A stretch of 64,000 bases of DNA, taken from NCBI GenBank assembly GCA_018907035.1, contig JACCIC010000143.1, forward strand, positions 86,001 to 150,000, read 5' to 3'. Both the position numbers and the translations under genes were made by a program. The notes beneath the pieces are model-generated. The model made no database searches. It was not told the DNA's origin and saw only the letters and a list, made by a program, of their open reading frames with translations. Source of the stretch: Sycobia sp. Sy_11. Its lineage: Eukaryota; Arthropoda; Insecta; Hymenoptera; Epichrysomallidae. Below, in pieces: positions 26,790 through 38,989 of this stretch (position 1 is the stretch's first letter; every line of letters begins with the position of its first letter).

Positions 26790-27340
26790 ACCCATTGTTT
26801 CCGCAGTTCGCAAAGCTGCGAGCCCTCCACCGCACAACCCACCCCTTGATTATTCAGAGTGCGCCGTGTTACAGCGCACTTTGAGGACAAAGAACGACGA
26901 AGCCCCCGATGGGCGAACCCGAGATCTCGAACAGCTCGGTTCGGATGCAGTTCGTGCTTTTTACGCCCGTGGGAAACTGCGGGTGCGCCGGTGCGCCATT
27001 CGCATGTAGAGCCGGGCGCGTTGGCTACGTCCGGTATATTGGGAAAATCCCGGGATTGGGAGCGAGCGAGCCCGATGCAAGCTCGGATGCAGCGCGCTCG
27101 GCGCTCGAGGAGATTTTCGAAAATGTAGGCGTTCACCGAGCGCGCGCGCATGTTCCGAGCGGAAAGCTCGGGCTTTTTTCAGCGAAGGATCAACGGCTAG
27201 ACCGCGGCTCGGAAGCTGGGGTGATTTGCAAGAGGCGCGATTGAATGGAGAGAGGAGCCTTCGAGCCGAAGGAACTTCCAGTTATACTGGAAAAGGACAC
27301 GCACTGCTTCGACGCGCCAGGGAATTGGTCGAGAACCAAA
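26790..27340. other. GC/CpG-rich island, possible regulatory DNA or unexpressed 5' region
   Basis: One of the most GC- and CpG-rich stretches of the window. Three plus frames and one minus frame of 80-122 codons overlap here, the expected result of few stops in GC-rich DNA; none shows a domain. It could hold a promoter or first exon of an unseen gene, but no core motif or splice-supported frame is evident. Confidence 0.28.
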
Positions 27341-27405
27341 ACATCTTATGTACCCATGTAATTTTTATAAATGGCATTTATCGTGTAGGAGGACAATCAA
27401 GAAGT

Positions 27406-27450
27406 TGTGTGCGCGCGCGCGTGTGTGTATGTGTTTGTGTGTACACACAC
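27406..27450. repeat. (GC)n-(GT)n microsatellite with terminal ACAC
   Basis: A GT/GC/GT run interrupted by TATG and TTTG, ending in a short inverted ACACAC. Confidence 0.9.
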
Positions 27451-29640
27451 GTTTTAGAACTTATGTAATCAACCATTTTCGTCGCATTCAGAACAAGTAC
27501 AACTCGAATAAGCTTTGTTGAATCTGGAAAAATGCGAGAACATCGCAATAATACATTAAAAAGTACTTGCTCCTGGCAAAAACCGACGTTATCATTTTAA
27601 TAAACCATTTTATAAAGAAAATTACTTCTATACACATAAAAAATTGCAGTATTTTATTTACTTAATATTTTAACCTGAACAGCTGATAAATGGACTTTTG
27701 TGATCATAAATGTAGATACAATATAAACCTAAATTACATTTTCTTTAAACATATTACGTATTTTTACGCTTATTTTCCTTATTATTAATACATTACTTAC
27801 TAATGCATTACAATATATTTTAGATATCTTATTTAACTAGTTTTGTCTAGTTTACAGTGACGAATACAGAAATAGGATCGCATGCTTTCCCAAATACATT
27901 CAATCTCAAGTCCGTCGTTTCCTTAAGCCTCAATCTTCCTTATTCTTTCGCTTTTTCTCTCTCTCTAATTTTTTTTTATATTTTTCTTCTATCCTCTTTA
28001 TAGCATTCCAGAAATTTCTCGCTGTATTATTATAGATCAAAAGAAATATTATATACACGTTTTTGTTATTTCTTTAACGTTAATACAATGTTTTTCCAGT
28101 GTTTCCCATTTTTTTCTTGTTGTAATATAATCCAACACAATATTACTGCAATATCGCCACTCTACTATTGCTGCGCTATTTTTATGTTGCCTAGATATTT
28201 CAATTTTAATTACATTGTTACAACGAAAGTAAATCATATATTTCAAAGGTAAATTAGTCGCGAGTTATGAATAAAAGCTCTTTATCAACCTCATATATAA
28301 CTCGAGGTATTTTTCACCTTTGAAAGAATACTTGAAATTTATTAAACTTTATTATGACAATGCATTATCGTTACGATATTATATCATATTTATAATATTT
28401 CTGTGATGTTCTATTACTACAATATCGTTGAAATATTATGATGCTATGTCGGAGAGAAAATTATACGATATAATAGTACTTTTTGCATTGTATTTTTATA
28501 TTATATATAAGATCGAAAAGATATCGTACGAAATTTGTGATCAATATAGATGACCGAAAATGAGTTTTTCTTATGAATATTGACACAATATCGTAAAAAA
28601 ATTGCGTAAAATACTATGTTATTCATTTACCGCGTCGACCTCTATGAAATTTTTATCCACGTTTCCCTTATTGAAAGCGTATTTTTCATATTGATGTTTC
28701 AGTGGAATAATGGTCGCACTGAAAAGTGCAATTAGATTCGACCTATTCTAAAAGCCACGAAACTTAACCTAGCTTAACTGAATTTTTTTAATTTTGCAGC
28801 TTTTTTGAACAGCGTGAGAAATTCGAAATTTCAATTTCCCCCAAACTTCCAAAAAGTATAATATAAAAATCAATAGCACTTTTATCAGCTTTTATTCAGT
28901 ATGCCGAACTTGGCTTTGTTGGGGGGTAAACATCCTCCGAAACTGACCTACGATGAGACTCTTCCCATTGTTTTCTCATCTCTTTCCTCCGGGATTCAAA
29001 AGCTATCTAACTTACTTTCAATTGTTCTTAGGTTCGCCTGAACTTTGATCCATCTTCTCTTGCTATGTATCGATAATAATTGGATTTCCTCGGTCCAAGC
29101 AAGAATCGTATTTCGAGAAAAGATTTTCTAACGTATCTGTATTGGTCCATCATTTTGCGCAATGCAATGCCGTTATTTCTCAATTAAAATTAATAATTTG
29201 TAGCTAATATTTTCGATACAGACATCTCAATAACGACTTTTTATTACTTCTTATACATTTCAAATTCGAACAAAGACGTTCTCAATATAATTAAAAACGG
29301 AGTCCTAATTTACTTTTCATGTTAAAAACGATGTTTTAAATTATCCTGGAAATGTTAAAACTCTTGAAGTAAATAAAAACTAAAGTTACGATCAAACTAT
29401 ATACATAAATATATACTAAAATTCAATAATAAATAAAAGCATAATAATTAACATCTATAAAGCAAGCATATGACATAACCTGAATAACAGTAAATAAGAT
29501 CGATATACTAATCCTGAAATAACATAAAAAATATAAACCATTAAATAGACAAAATGGCGCTTTAGCACATCTATAGGGAACGCTTCGAGAATGCCGATTA
29601 TACCAAGTACGCCGCTGGGAAATCTTTGGGTCCTTAAAAG
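27451..29640. other. AT-rich non-coding stretch
   Basis: AT-rich DNA with stops in all frames; moderate composition at 28640-29160 without a convincing frame. Nothing recognised. Confidence 0.45.
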
Positions 29641-29804
29641 AAAAATCCCTGGACAATTAGGCTGGCGGCAAAAGTTTTTCAACGGCTGGATCGAGCTCCG
29701 ACTGAGCGAAGAGGAAGCCCGTCGAGATGGAGAGGATCACCCATAATGGTAGGAACAACCTATATATAAGCTTTAAAAAGGAACTCCGGAAAAAGAGGAG
29801 AAAA

Positions 29805-29836
<32 letters not shown>

Positions 29837-30189
29837 CTTTATCCGAGCAGCGCAGCCAGCGGCAAGAAATGAATTTTCTTTTAGAGCGCACGATCGCATC
29901 GCCCTCGATCGACTGTCAGTTCCCATTCTGATAAATCGCTGCACGCCTCCTGCCGGCCCTGCGCTTATCACAGCGATGGCTTAATTCGCCCCTGTCTCAA
30001 GCCGAGATTGCTCGCTTCTACAGCCCCTTGCGGTTGCAGCCAACTTCTTCCCGGCTCGATTTCTTATATACCTGTCAAGGTTGCGTCGGTCCTGTTTTCG
30101 CAAGTCCGGCAAAGTTATATACGACTCGTTTATTGCAGTCTTTACACCACCACCCTCTCCCTCCATTCTTAGCCCTTTAAACACCGCTG

Positions 30190-30190
<1 letters not shown>
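29641..30190. other. GC-richer island interrupted by (TA)n
   Basis: GC-richer flanks surround a pure TA run at 29808-29836. Open frames on both strands cross the repeat and show no domain. A short string at 29775-29798 resembles one at 34367-34391 (shared core CCGGAAAAAGAG). Confidence 0.28.

Positions 30191-30275
<85 letters not shown>
30191..30275. repeat. (TG)n microsatellite
   Basis: Uninterrupted TG repeat of about 42 units. This is the same repeat type as the target of the retrotransposon at 57519-61997, here unoccupied. Confidence 0.98.
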
Positions 30276-30277
<2 letters not shown>

Positions 30278-30456
30278 ATAAGAATTTATCGATTCCGGTG
30301 ATTATTCGGTCCCGGCTAATTTCATTTTAGAAAATGGGATTAGAGAGTAAGTCACTGAGTTTATTCACCTTGTGACAGATGCTCTTGAAACCGCCCTCCT
30401 CTTCGCTAAAACAGTCTATACACACATTCAGCTAGTAATTTGACAAAAATTCTTAT

Positions 30457-30458
<2 letters not shown>

Positions 30459-30498
<40 letters not shown>
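30459..30498. repeat. (AT)n microsatellite
   Basis: Pure AT repeat of about 20 units. Confidence 0.97.
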
Positions 30499-30500
<2 letters not shown>

Positions 30501-33500
30501 GAATATAATATTCATCAAAATATAATGTTCTCAGTTATCAATGCCATCTATGAAAATCTTTTTAAAATAGTAATAATACTTTAAGGTTAAAATATCTATC
30601 TCAGTTTTTTAGTTTTGCAATGATGAAATCGCATAAACTTAAGTCTCAAGAAAATTTTAAAACTCTTTATCAGAAAACGCCCTTCCAAAAAAAAATAAAA
30701 TCTTATTGCAAAGGCCATTAATAAATTATTTATAAATAATAATGAAAACTGTTCTTTTTAAATTTTACTATTTTAATTATTTCAACTTCATAAAAATTCT
30801 TGACTCAATACGAGGTAAAGCGTTATTGGGAAAAAATAATTGAGAAAAATATTGGTTTATTTAAAAAAAGATATCCGTTTTTTATTCTTTCAATTAAATT
30901 TATATCAAACATTTGGTGTGATTTGCATCTATACACCGACATTATAATTTTTTATAAGATAATATTTTTACTTGCTTCATAAATTGATTTTACTTTTTAC
31001 ACTGACCAGCTTTATAGTAATTTTTTTTCAAATTTTATCGTTGTATACCCTATCGTTGTATATTTGTCGACGCTACCTCAGATAGTAATTATACGTGTCA
31101 CCATTTAGAATATTATAAATTTTAATATGTTACGAATACAGCTATCTGAAAGGCATATTAAAAATTCAAGAGGAAATAAGTTGTGCTTCAATTTAATGAA
31201 ACGCCAGCCTTGCAAATCTTCCCAACTGAAATACGCTGTTATTGAAAAGACTACGCCTCAATTCTCAAATCTCATGACTATAAATAAGCACTTACTCGAC
31301 TATACTGTACGAATCTTCATCCCGCGCGTAGCGACCGAAAGATTATTAATTAAATCTTGACAAGTTCAATTTCGACGCCCAGCGACCGTTATTGATATAG
31401 AACAAGCAATAAGTTATAGAACGATAACTTTTTAAGCACGTTCAATTCCATTCTGTAAAATTGTTAGATTGCCTTTGATGAAAAATTGTCATATCAGCGA
31501 GAAAATACGCTATCGTGACTCCGCGACAGCGGAGGAAAAAAACTATATCAGGCGAACGGACGTGGAAGCCTCTCCCGCCCTCCCCCTCCCCCGCGTATCT
31601 AGGAACAAAAGCAATAAAATAAAAGAGCCTTGACGAGGAGCCGCCGATGCCAAGACTGCATTCGAGCGTTTTGAATGCCTCAACGCACAATGCGGTGCAA
31701 TATCGATATCTGGCGCTAAAGGAATTTTATTAAAAATTGTAAGTGCGCGTTAAGGCGTTAAAGAGCGCCATAAAGATTGGATTTTCCTGACTCTGAAAAT
31801 TGCCCGCGTCCAGCTGGAATATCGATCGAGGAATGAATTTAATGATTAAGATTTCTTTCTGCAAGCGTTATCCGCAGACTCCTCGGGAAATTACTAGGCA
31901 CCAGCGGTCTCTGAAGGCGCTAAATATAACTTTTGCATATTTCACTTTGTATATCTTCATTTTGTAAATATATAAGTATTACTTTGCGGACTTGTTAAGA
32001 ATTCGTATCAAACCTTGAAATATTCGTTCTAAATACGAACAAAGACCCATATACTATACTAATTTAATTATCAACAAACACGAATAAATCGACCCAAGGC
32101 CCATAAACTATACTAATAAAATACCAGCAACAAAATTATTATAAACTCAATTAAAAATTGATCGCAAATTGATTTGAGTATTATTATATATACACTAAAA
32201 GAATTTCCAGCAAGGTCAAAATGAGAATTATGCTTTATATGACACTGTAAAGCTCCTGAAATATCAAAATATTGCCAGTTTTTATATTAAAACTTTAATT
32301 TTATACTTACATTAAAATATATTAATTAAAAAATTTATTTCGAATATAATACTATGTATTAATTGATTTAGATAGAAATTACAAAACTGAGAAAAAAATT
32401 TTGTTTTAACAAATTTAACTCTGTAATGTATAGTCCCTTTAAAGGCGGATTAAAGTTAAAAAAATTATCAAATAATGTAAATTAATAAAATTTATTCTCA
32501 AAATTAAAGAACTCGTTCAGTTGGTACTAATTAATCTAGCTATGTTTTTAAATGCTTAGTGTAATTAAGAACAGGAGCGATTCAAGTTTCACTTACTCTT
32601 AAAAGCAGTTCGACATCACGGGAAAAGTATCTTGTTACTTTTTTACTTACTTTTTTGTTGCACATAACCTTATTAAAAAAATGTTACCAACAAATTTTTT
32701 TTTTATTCTCATTTTCATATTACAAACCATCTCCGGCTCTTTCTAAGCGATTTTATGGATTTCAGTTTAAAAAAATGTTTCTTTCATCATATTCAATAGC
32801 ATACACACCGGAAAATCACTTTTTTGCACTTTGATTTTAAAGTCAGAAACATGAATAATATATCAATCTTATTTAAAGTATCCCTTGAATTATTTGTAAG
32901 CATACTCATTCATCAACTGACGTAAAAATAAAAAATGCAAATACATGTATATAATTTTAATTTATGCTAAAAAAGGACAATCCGAGATCTTTATTTTTAA
33001 AAAATTATTACGATAACTTTTAATATTTGCAAAAAAAGAATCATATGAACAGGATCTTTGAATTAAAAATGCAAATGTTATTTATTTAACAATTAATTTG
33101 GAACGGGCACTGATGGAAAGAATCCAAAATGGTATTATGAACTTAGTTATAAAAATTGTATGCTCCTCGATTCTACATTTGAATATCAATGAAATTTCTG
33201 AGATAAAAATTTGCAATTACAAAGCATACATCTTACCGCAGTAAGACCTTCGCTTTTCACAATACGTTTGCAACTTCTCTTTGAATGATTTCACAATGGT
33301 TTGTTACAATAAGTTCCCTAGCCTTTTCAAGCGGAGTTAGCTTTGTCACGGCGATTTCCCTCACTTTTTACTATGCGAGGTGCCTTAATATAAATTACTA
33401 ATAATTATTTGAATCTTTTTTAATAATGATTTCAATTTATTGAAAAAAAAATCAAAATAAAAAAATCTTAGAAAAATATTATTATATATAAAATATAGAT

Positions 33501-33765
33501 TATTTAAAATACTTGTAAATACATTTGATTTGCAGTCATTCGCGTAAAATAAAACGGTTTGTGGGATTCAATAATTGCAAATCTAGAACAATTAGACTGA
33601 ATCTCCGATTTGTAGTAAATAATATAAGACAGTTATTACAATGACGCATAGTAAAGTAATCACTGAATTAAATTAAAAAATTTCTTAGTCTTGATGATTT
33701 ATACAAACTAATCTGTTTTATTTTGTAATGGTTATTAAAAACAGAAATTTATTCTTGTGTTTCAG
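30499..33765. other. Non-coding DNA, inferred intron upstream of the receptor exon
   Basis: AT-rich except for a GC-richer island at about 31500-31920. An imperfect tandem duplication of about 39 bp with a 54-bp period lies at 32044-32136. The ATG-started frame 31127-31360 has no domain. Because the next recognised feature begins with a splice acceptor, at least the right part is probably intron. Confidence 0.45.
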
Positions 33766-33871
33766 TCTTTTTTCGGATTTAAGGAGTCTTGCAGGGACGA
33801 CCTTAATGAATCTGTTGGCTGCTCTTTTTATGGTACAACTATTATTTATCATCGGAGTGGGTGGCGTTCAG
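33766..33871 (+). CDS. Internal exon of a methuselah/adhesion-like G-protein-coupled receptor (TM2)
   Basis: This 106-nt exon is preceded by a strong 3' splice site (pyrimidine-rich TTGTGTTTCAG) and followed by a consensus donor (CAG|GTAAGG). Skipping the first base, 35 codons are open. The peptide has the family-B receptor pattern at the start of TM2 (LRSLAGTTLMNL) followed by a hydrophobic helix (ALFMVQLLFIIGVGGV). Methuselah-like and adhesion receptors share an 'LR..xG..LMNL......QLLF..G' arrangement here. These receptors are seven-helix plasma-membrane proteins coupling extracellular ligands to G proteins. The exon enters in phase 2 and leaves in phase 0. I could not find TM1 or TM3 exons, so the introns are long or the exons unrecognised. 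Subfamily and ligand cannot be told from this piece; an isolated pseudogene exon is possible but both splice sites are intact. Confidence 0.72.
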
Positions 33872-34479
33872 GTAAGGAATATTGACTCGTATATATGAAG
33901 TGGCTTATGCATAGTCATAAAATTTTTTTTATAATGTTTCATACCATTCCAGTATGTATAATAAATTCTACACAATTTTTAACTCCTAAAGTACTGCATA
34001 TAATATTTTTTACTTATACATCGTACATTTTAAAATTATATTTAGTTGACTATCTAGTATATTGAAAAAATCAACTATCAAGAACATGTAACATCGCGTA
34101 ATTGTCTCTTATATGATAAATGATTAGCATATTAAAAATATTAAAAAATTAACGACAATATTAAAAGAATCAAATTAAATATTTTATTAAAATTATATAT
34201 TTTTGAAATAACATTACAAAAAATCTGTTTCAAAAAACATTTTCTTTAATGTGCTTATCATTAAAATAGACATAAGCAGCATTTTCTCGGTAACGTTGCG
34301 TTATTTTAAAAACAAAAATAAAGCCATTTTTATGTATTCCCTTCGTGCGTGATCTTTCGTATGGCCAAAAGAGGAACTTCCGGAAAAAGAGTGCAATCAG
34401 TTTCTTCTGCGGAGGTCCTGAAAAGTAACTTTAATTTTATAAGTGCTTTAATTTAAAGTTTAGTACAATATTTGTTCCC
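33872..34479. other. Inferred intron, AT-rich
   Basis: Begins with the GTAAGG donor and is AT-rich with dense stops. Nothing else recognised. Confidence 0.5.
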
Positions 34480-35290
34480 GACGTATGCGTCGGAATGAGA
34501 GCGAAGGATCGACTGATGGGTAATTCAGCGCAGTACGCGAAGTGCTGTGTAAGCCCCGTGGTTTTGTGGCCATTGTTTTTTATTTCTCTCTCAAAGGCGG
34601 ATATGCCAAAGTAATTGGAGAGATCGTGTGGCGCAGAGATTTTAAAGTCCTGCGCGGACACGTTGGGCTAAGACAAGGGCATCTTGTTGGAAATGCCCGT
34701 CCAGATCGGTTGTCAAACGATAACAACAAAAAAAAATGACAGCCTCGCTTCGATTTCTGTACGTGTATACGGATGGGAATGTCGTAGTTTATAATTTCAA
34801 AGACGAACTGCGGGCGTGTAGAGTTTAAAATCTAGATTGTAAGTAATTTATGATGTATACACATTGTTTCCGGCGAAGGTTTTCCCCTTGAAAGGGTTTT
34901 CCTTCGTCGCGAGTGGAAACTCGAGCGAATGCGGAAACGATGTAGGGTTATTATTTGTGCAGACTGATTCGAGCGCTGAGTTTGTTTCGTGGAAAAAGGG
35001 CCTCTTGTTTAGACGCGATTTATGACGCCAGGACGCGGTCGATGCGGGACCCAGCTGCCAAGTGACAGGCACGTGCGCAACACATGTTGCGCGCGCCAAG
35101 AGCGCGACGCCTTTCGTCCGATGATCAGGGATTTCGCTTAAAACAAAAAAATATAGCCATTCGATAGATCGCCGTGAGAGAAATCGTGGGGACAAGGAAA
35201 CAAGGGCCTAGAGGGGAGAGGGGAGTTCTTGGCCGCGTGACGGCGACGGCGAGGAGGATCGTCTCGCAAACTCAGCGGTCAGTCTATTGT
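34480..35290. other. GC/CpG-richer island inside the inferred intron
   Basis: About 800 bp of higher-GC DNA with many CpG, open in unrelated frames on both strands (34437-34661 -, 34542-34739 +, 34848-35195 -). I searched it for a TM3 receptor exon (an acidic residue before Leu-Cys, or a Cys-Trp-Met motif) and found none. It may be an intronic regulatory region, on composition alone. Confidence 0.28.
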
Positions 35291-37195
35291 CGATATCGAA
35301 GTCGAACACTTCCACATATTGTATAATAAATTTTTCTAAATAAATTCTGTCTTATAGTTTATCCCAAAACATTTTCGTTTTCTTCTTCTTTTCTAATATT
35401 GTTTTTCACCTCTCTTTTCCCTAAAATAAGTAAATATTTAAATTCAGTTATTTAATCAAAGTCGATATAATTTAAAAAAAAAAACATCACACGTACTTCG
35501 AGCGCGATACTGCTCGAAAGAGCAGCTATAATATTTATACGACTAAAAGGGCTGGATTTGAAAAAGTTACTTATGATATAATATTATAGTCTACAATAAT
35601 ACAAATTAAAAAATAGATCAAGAAAATTATGTGCGTACAATAAATAAATTCACGGCTTAGCGTTATTTACGTACTATACGCGCTATACACTGCTTAACAC
35701 TCTCCCGCAGTGGAGTTTTGACCTATATTTATCACCTGGTATTGTTGTTATTGAACTTATATTAGAAATTATTAATATTGAGATGATGCTACTTTACTTT
35801 TCTTACTTCAAATTTCATTTTTTACCGCTTACTTACTTCAGAATTTAATTTTTTCACGGATTTATATTTATATATACGGATTTCACGGATAAACTAATTT
35901 AGGGTTCAACTAATATTCAAAACTTTGCGAAACAGGCGCCTACTGTTTAAAACATTGTTTTTTAATTAAACTGGTCTGAAAATATGGAGACAATGGTACA
36001 TCGTAAATAAATTTGTTAATATTGCATAGAATATAAATAGCGATACTCTTAATAAGATAATATTTACTGATTCCTATGAAAATTTTCTATTTTTTAAAAG
36101 CGCGCATATGCAGATGCAATAATGCAAGTTAGTACAATTGAAATCTTGCTCTTTAATAGCAAAGTTAAAGACAAATTAAAAAGCAAATAGTAAAACTATT
36201 AATTTTCTACAATGTTTTACTTCTAGATGCGCTTATAAATCTTTGATCTACGAGTAGGTTCAAACAATGAGTGTCGACTGAGTTAGCAATTTTTAAATAA
36301 AAAAATCACAAAAGAAAGTTAAAAGTTAAATATATCTAACAGATTGTGAATATCGCAATACTGAGGGATAATGTGATAACTTAATCAGAAGAAAAGCGCA
36401 TAGAAGTTTAGAAGTATCGTAGAATGCACAAAACTTGCACCAATTCAAACGTGCCACCTTTGGGTGAAATAAAAAGGGACGTCACGATTTCTCAATTTGT
36501 ACCATTGGAAGAAAGGCTATTCAAGTCGCGTTTTACTCGTTAAACATCGAATAGTCATGCGAGCAGTCTGAAAATGTAAAACAGAATCTACAATTACGAT
36601 TGGACAAATTAATCATTGTTTGGAAAGTATGATTGTTTAATAGAATGCTTTTAATGGAGATACAAAAATACATTAAATCTATTTTATGTTCGTAAACTAT
36701 ACAATAATTGCAAACATTCCGATCGGAAGAATAATGTAGACCCAAAGGAATTGTATTTTTTGTTAAATAATAAAATTTAAATTAAAGTTATAAGGATTTG
36801 TATGAAGCTATATCCCAACTTTAGTAATGTAATACTGAAAAGCAAATTAGAAATAAATGATAGCCTAAAATATAAAATATAAAATGATGGCATCGAGTTT
36901 ACGACTTCTTTAAAAGAACTTTGTAAAATTATATGACAAAAATCATTGAATTACAGGAAAAATAAAAATATTTTTAAAATTCGATTTGAGATGATTATTT
37001 CACAACAATTCTAACTCTAATACAGAAATATTATATTCATACTTTATAATGTGTATTTTTTTAAATCCTCACATAATGTGGAGTAGTATAATCTTTTTAA
37101 TAATATTTTTACAATATTTATATATACAAAAATTACGATTTTCTGGAAGGAAAGAAAAAATACAAAGAAGCCTATAATAGTACATTGCGACACAA
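35291..37195. other. AT-rich non-coding stretch
   Basis: No coding frame with recognisable content, RNA gene or transposon core. Confidence 0.45.
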
Positions 37196-37490
37196 GGGAG
37201 CAAAATAGGCGTTTTCCGACGAGAGTATTTTACAGAAAAGTAAAATTCTGCTTTCTAATTGGTCGCGAAGCGATGATCAACACTTTCCCTCCTTAGGGAG
37301 GAAAAATGGTATTTTGCTCCTTCTGGACAGCTGCAAAAAATCGTATTTTTCGCCCTGAATGCGGGAATAGTACATTTCTTACCGAGTATGGAAAGGCATT
37401 ATTTACGAAACGAGAGGTTTACTGCGCGAGGCGAAGCCGAGGGTTGTAACGAGGTTCGTAAAAAAGCCTTTTCGTACTAGGTAAGGACTA
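37196..37490. repeat. Pair of foldback (inverted-repeat) units, MITE-like
   Basis: Two palindromic units lie side by side. In the first, GGAGCAAAATA (37197-37207) is perfectly inverted as TATTTTGCTCC (37310-37320). In the second, 37391-37411 is inverted with few mismatches at 37453-37473 (ends GAAAGGC.../...GCCTTTTC). The arms extend outward through 37381-37390 against 37474-37483, and further with gaps toward 37367 and 37490. The string AATAGTACATT occurs both before the first unit and at the start of the second. The loop of the second carries CGAGGCGAAGCCGAG. No transposase is present; a non-autonomous element is the simplest reading. Confidence 0.6.
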
Positions 37491-38989
37491 TATCTTTCCT
37501 CATGAGAACCGGAATCAAGCGGTGAAGGTACGATTTTTAGGTTAGAATGAGGAAAATGAATTTTCACGAATTAGTAATTTTTATTAATAGTAATGAGAAA
37601 AGTACCAGTTTCCTTGTAGGCGTACTGTATAAATAGCTAATGCTATAAAAAAGGATTTGTACTAAGAAAATGTTTTCTTATTTATGTTATTTTCGTTAGT
37701 TTATATCTTGTTGAACTTTATGCATACATAATACAGTATTGGTAAAACTTAATCGAAACATTTTATAAAGAGGATAGAATCATATAGTAAGATCGACTCG
37801 AAACTCTTTTACATACATCCTTTCTTATTGATTTTTCAAAAGAAATTCTATAACAAAATTTTGCTTAGATAGAAAGACATAATAATTGAGCATATAAATA
37901 AATTAGGCTGTTAGTATTGATAATACGAAATAGCAGAATTCAAATAAGAAATATTACATCGCAAATATTAATCAATTCCTTGACGTTTTCAAGAGAAATT
38001 GAGTTACATTGTAATTATTTTTCTAAATGAAAAAGTCATAATTGCATTTCGCGCATTCTCCTCAAAATCAAATTATATCATGGAAACTATGTGCCACTGC
38101 AACTAAAAAATATTCAAAAACAAAGAAAAGAGTTTAAGTATTGGTCGCTGTACTTCTCATTTATATACTGTATAACTTATTCTTCTTTTTTGTGCTGGAT
38201 AAATCATACTTGCAACGCAGAATGAAAAAGAATCAAGGCGAACGCAGTACATCAGACGCCAACATCTGCAGTTATAGTAGACTTCGCGTAGAGTAAAATT
38301 TAATAATAAACAATATATAATAAACAATACAGTGAAATGGTTGAAAGATTCGCAAACTTTTTCGAGATTTTACAATAAGCAGATTTTCACTGACAATAAA
38401 TAATTTGCAATCTCTATTTTAAACACAACGTCAAATAATACATGTATTAAAGGTGTATTAAAAATTATGACACAGATAAAGAAGAGTCGCTAAAAAATTA
38501 TCAATTTTCTGATACAGTTATCTTGTAACGAAAAGTAATATTGTTTTATTGTCGTATAAGTACCTAAAATTTTCAATGGTAATGAATTTTACCGTAAAAA
38601 TTCAGATTTTTATGTTAAAAACAGTATTTCGCGCAACTGTAAATATTAAATGGATTGCCAAAATTATTTAAGAATGAAAACGAAATAAAAATAAAAATTT
38701 ACATAAAAAATAATTCCTATCGTGGCATGAAGATTGTTAAAAAAAGTACTAAAACAATGTAAATACCTGTTTAACAAATTTTAAAAAATATAAAAATATA
38801 AAGAATATTGTTTTCTGGTTTTTGGATATTTTATTTAATTAGTCACAGTCCAAAATGAAATCAAGAGAATGTAGAAAATAAAATCAAGAGAAACAGATCT
38901 AGATCATTACATATAAAAAACAGTTAAAAAATGTAAACAACAAATGACTCAAATTTACTTCTTCTATAAACCAGCATAGGTGAATAAGG
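37491..38989. other. AT-rich non-coding stretch
   Basis: No gene or element recognised; any 5' part of the neighbouring LINE relic has decayed beyond recognition. Confidence 0.4.

Noticed and set aside
26783..27244. Overlapping 80-122-codon frames on both strands
   Set aside because: Simultaneous openness on both strands is explained by GC richness; none shows a domain.
31127..31360. 77-codon ATG-started frame upstream of the receptor exon
   Set aside because: No recognisable domain, and lengths like this are expected by chance in this much sequence.
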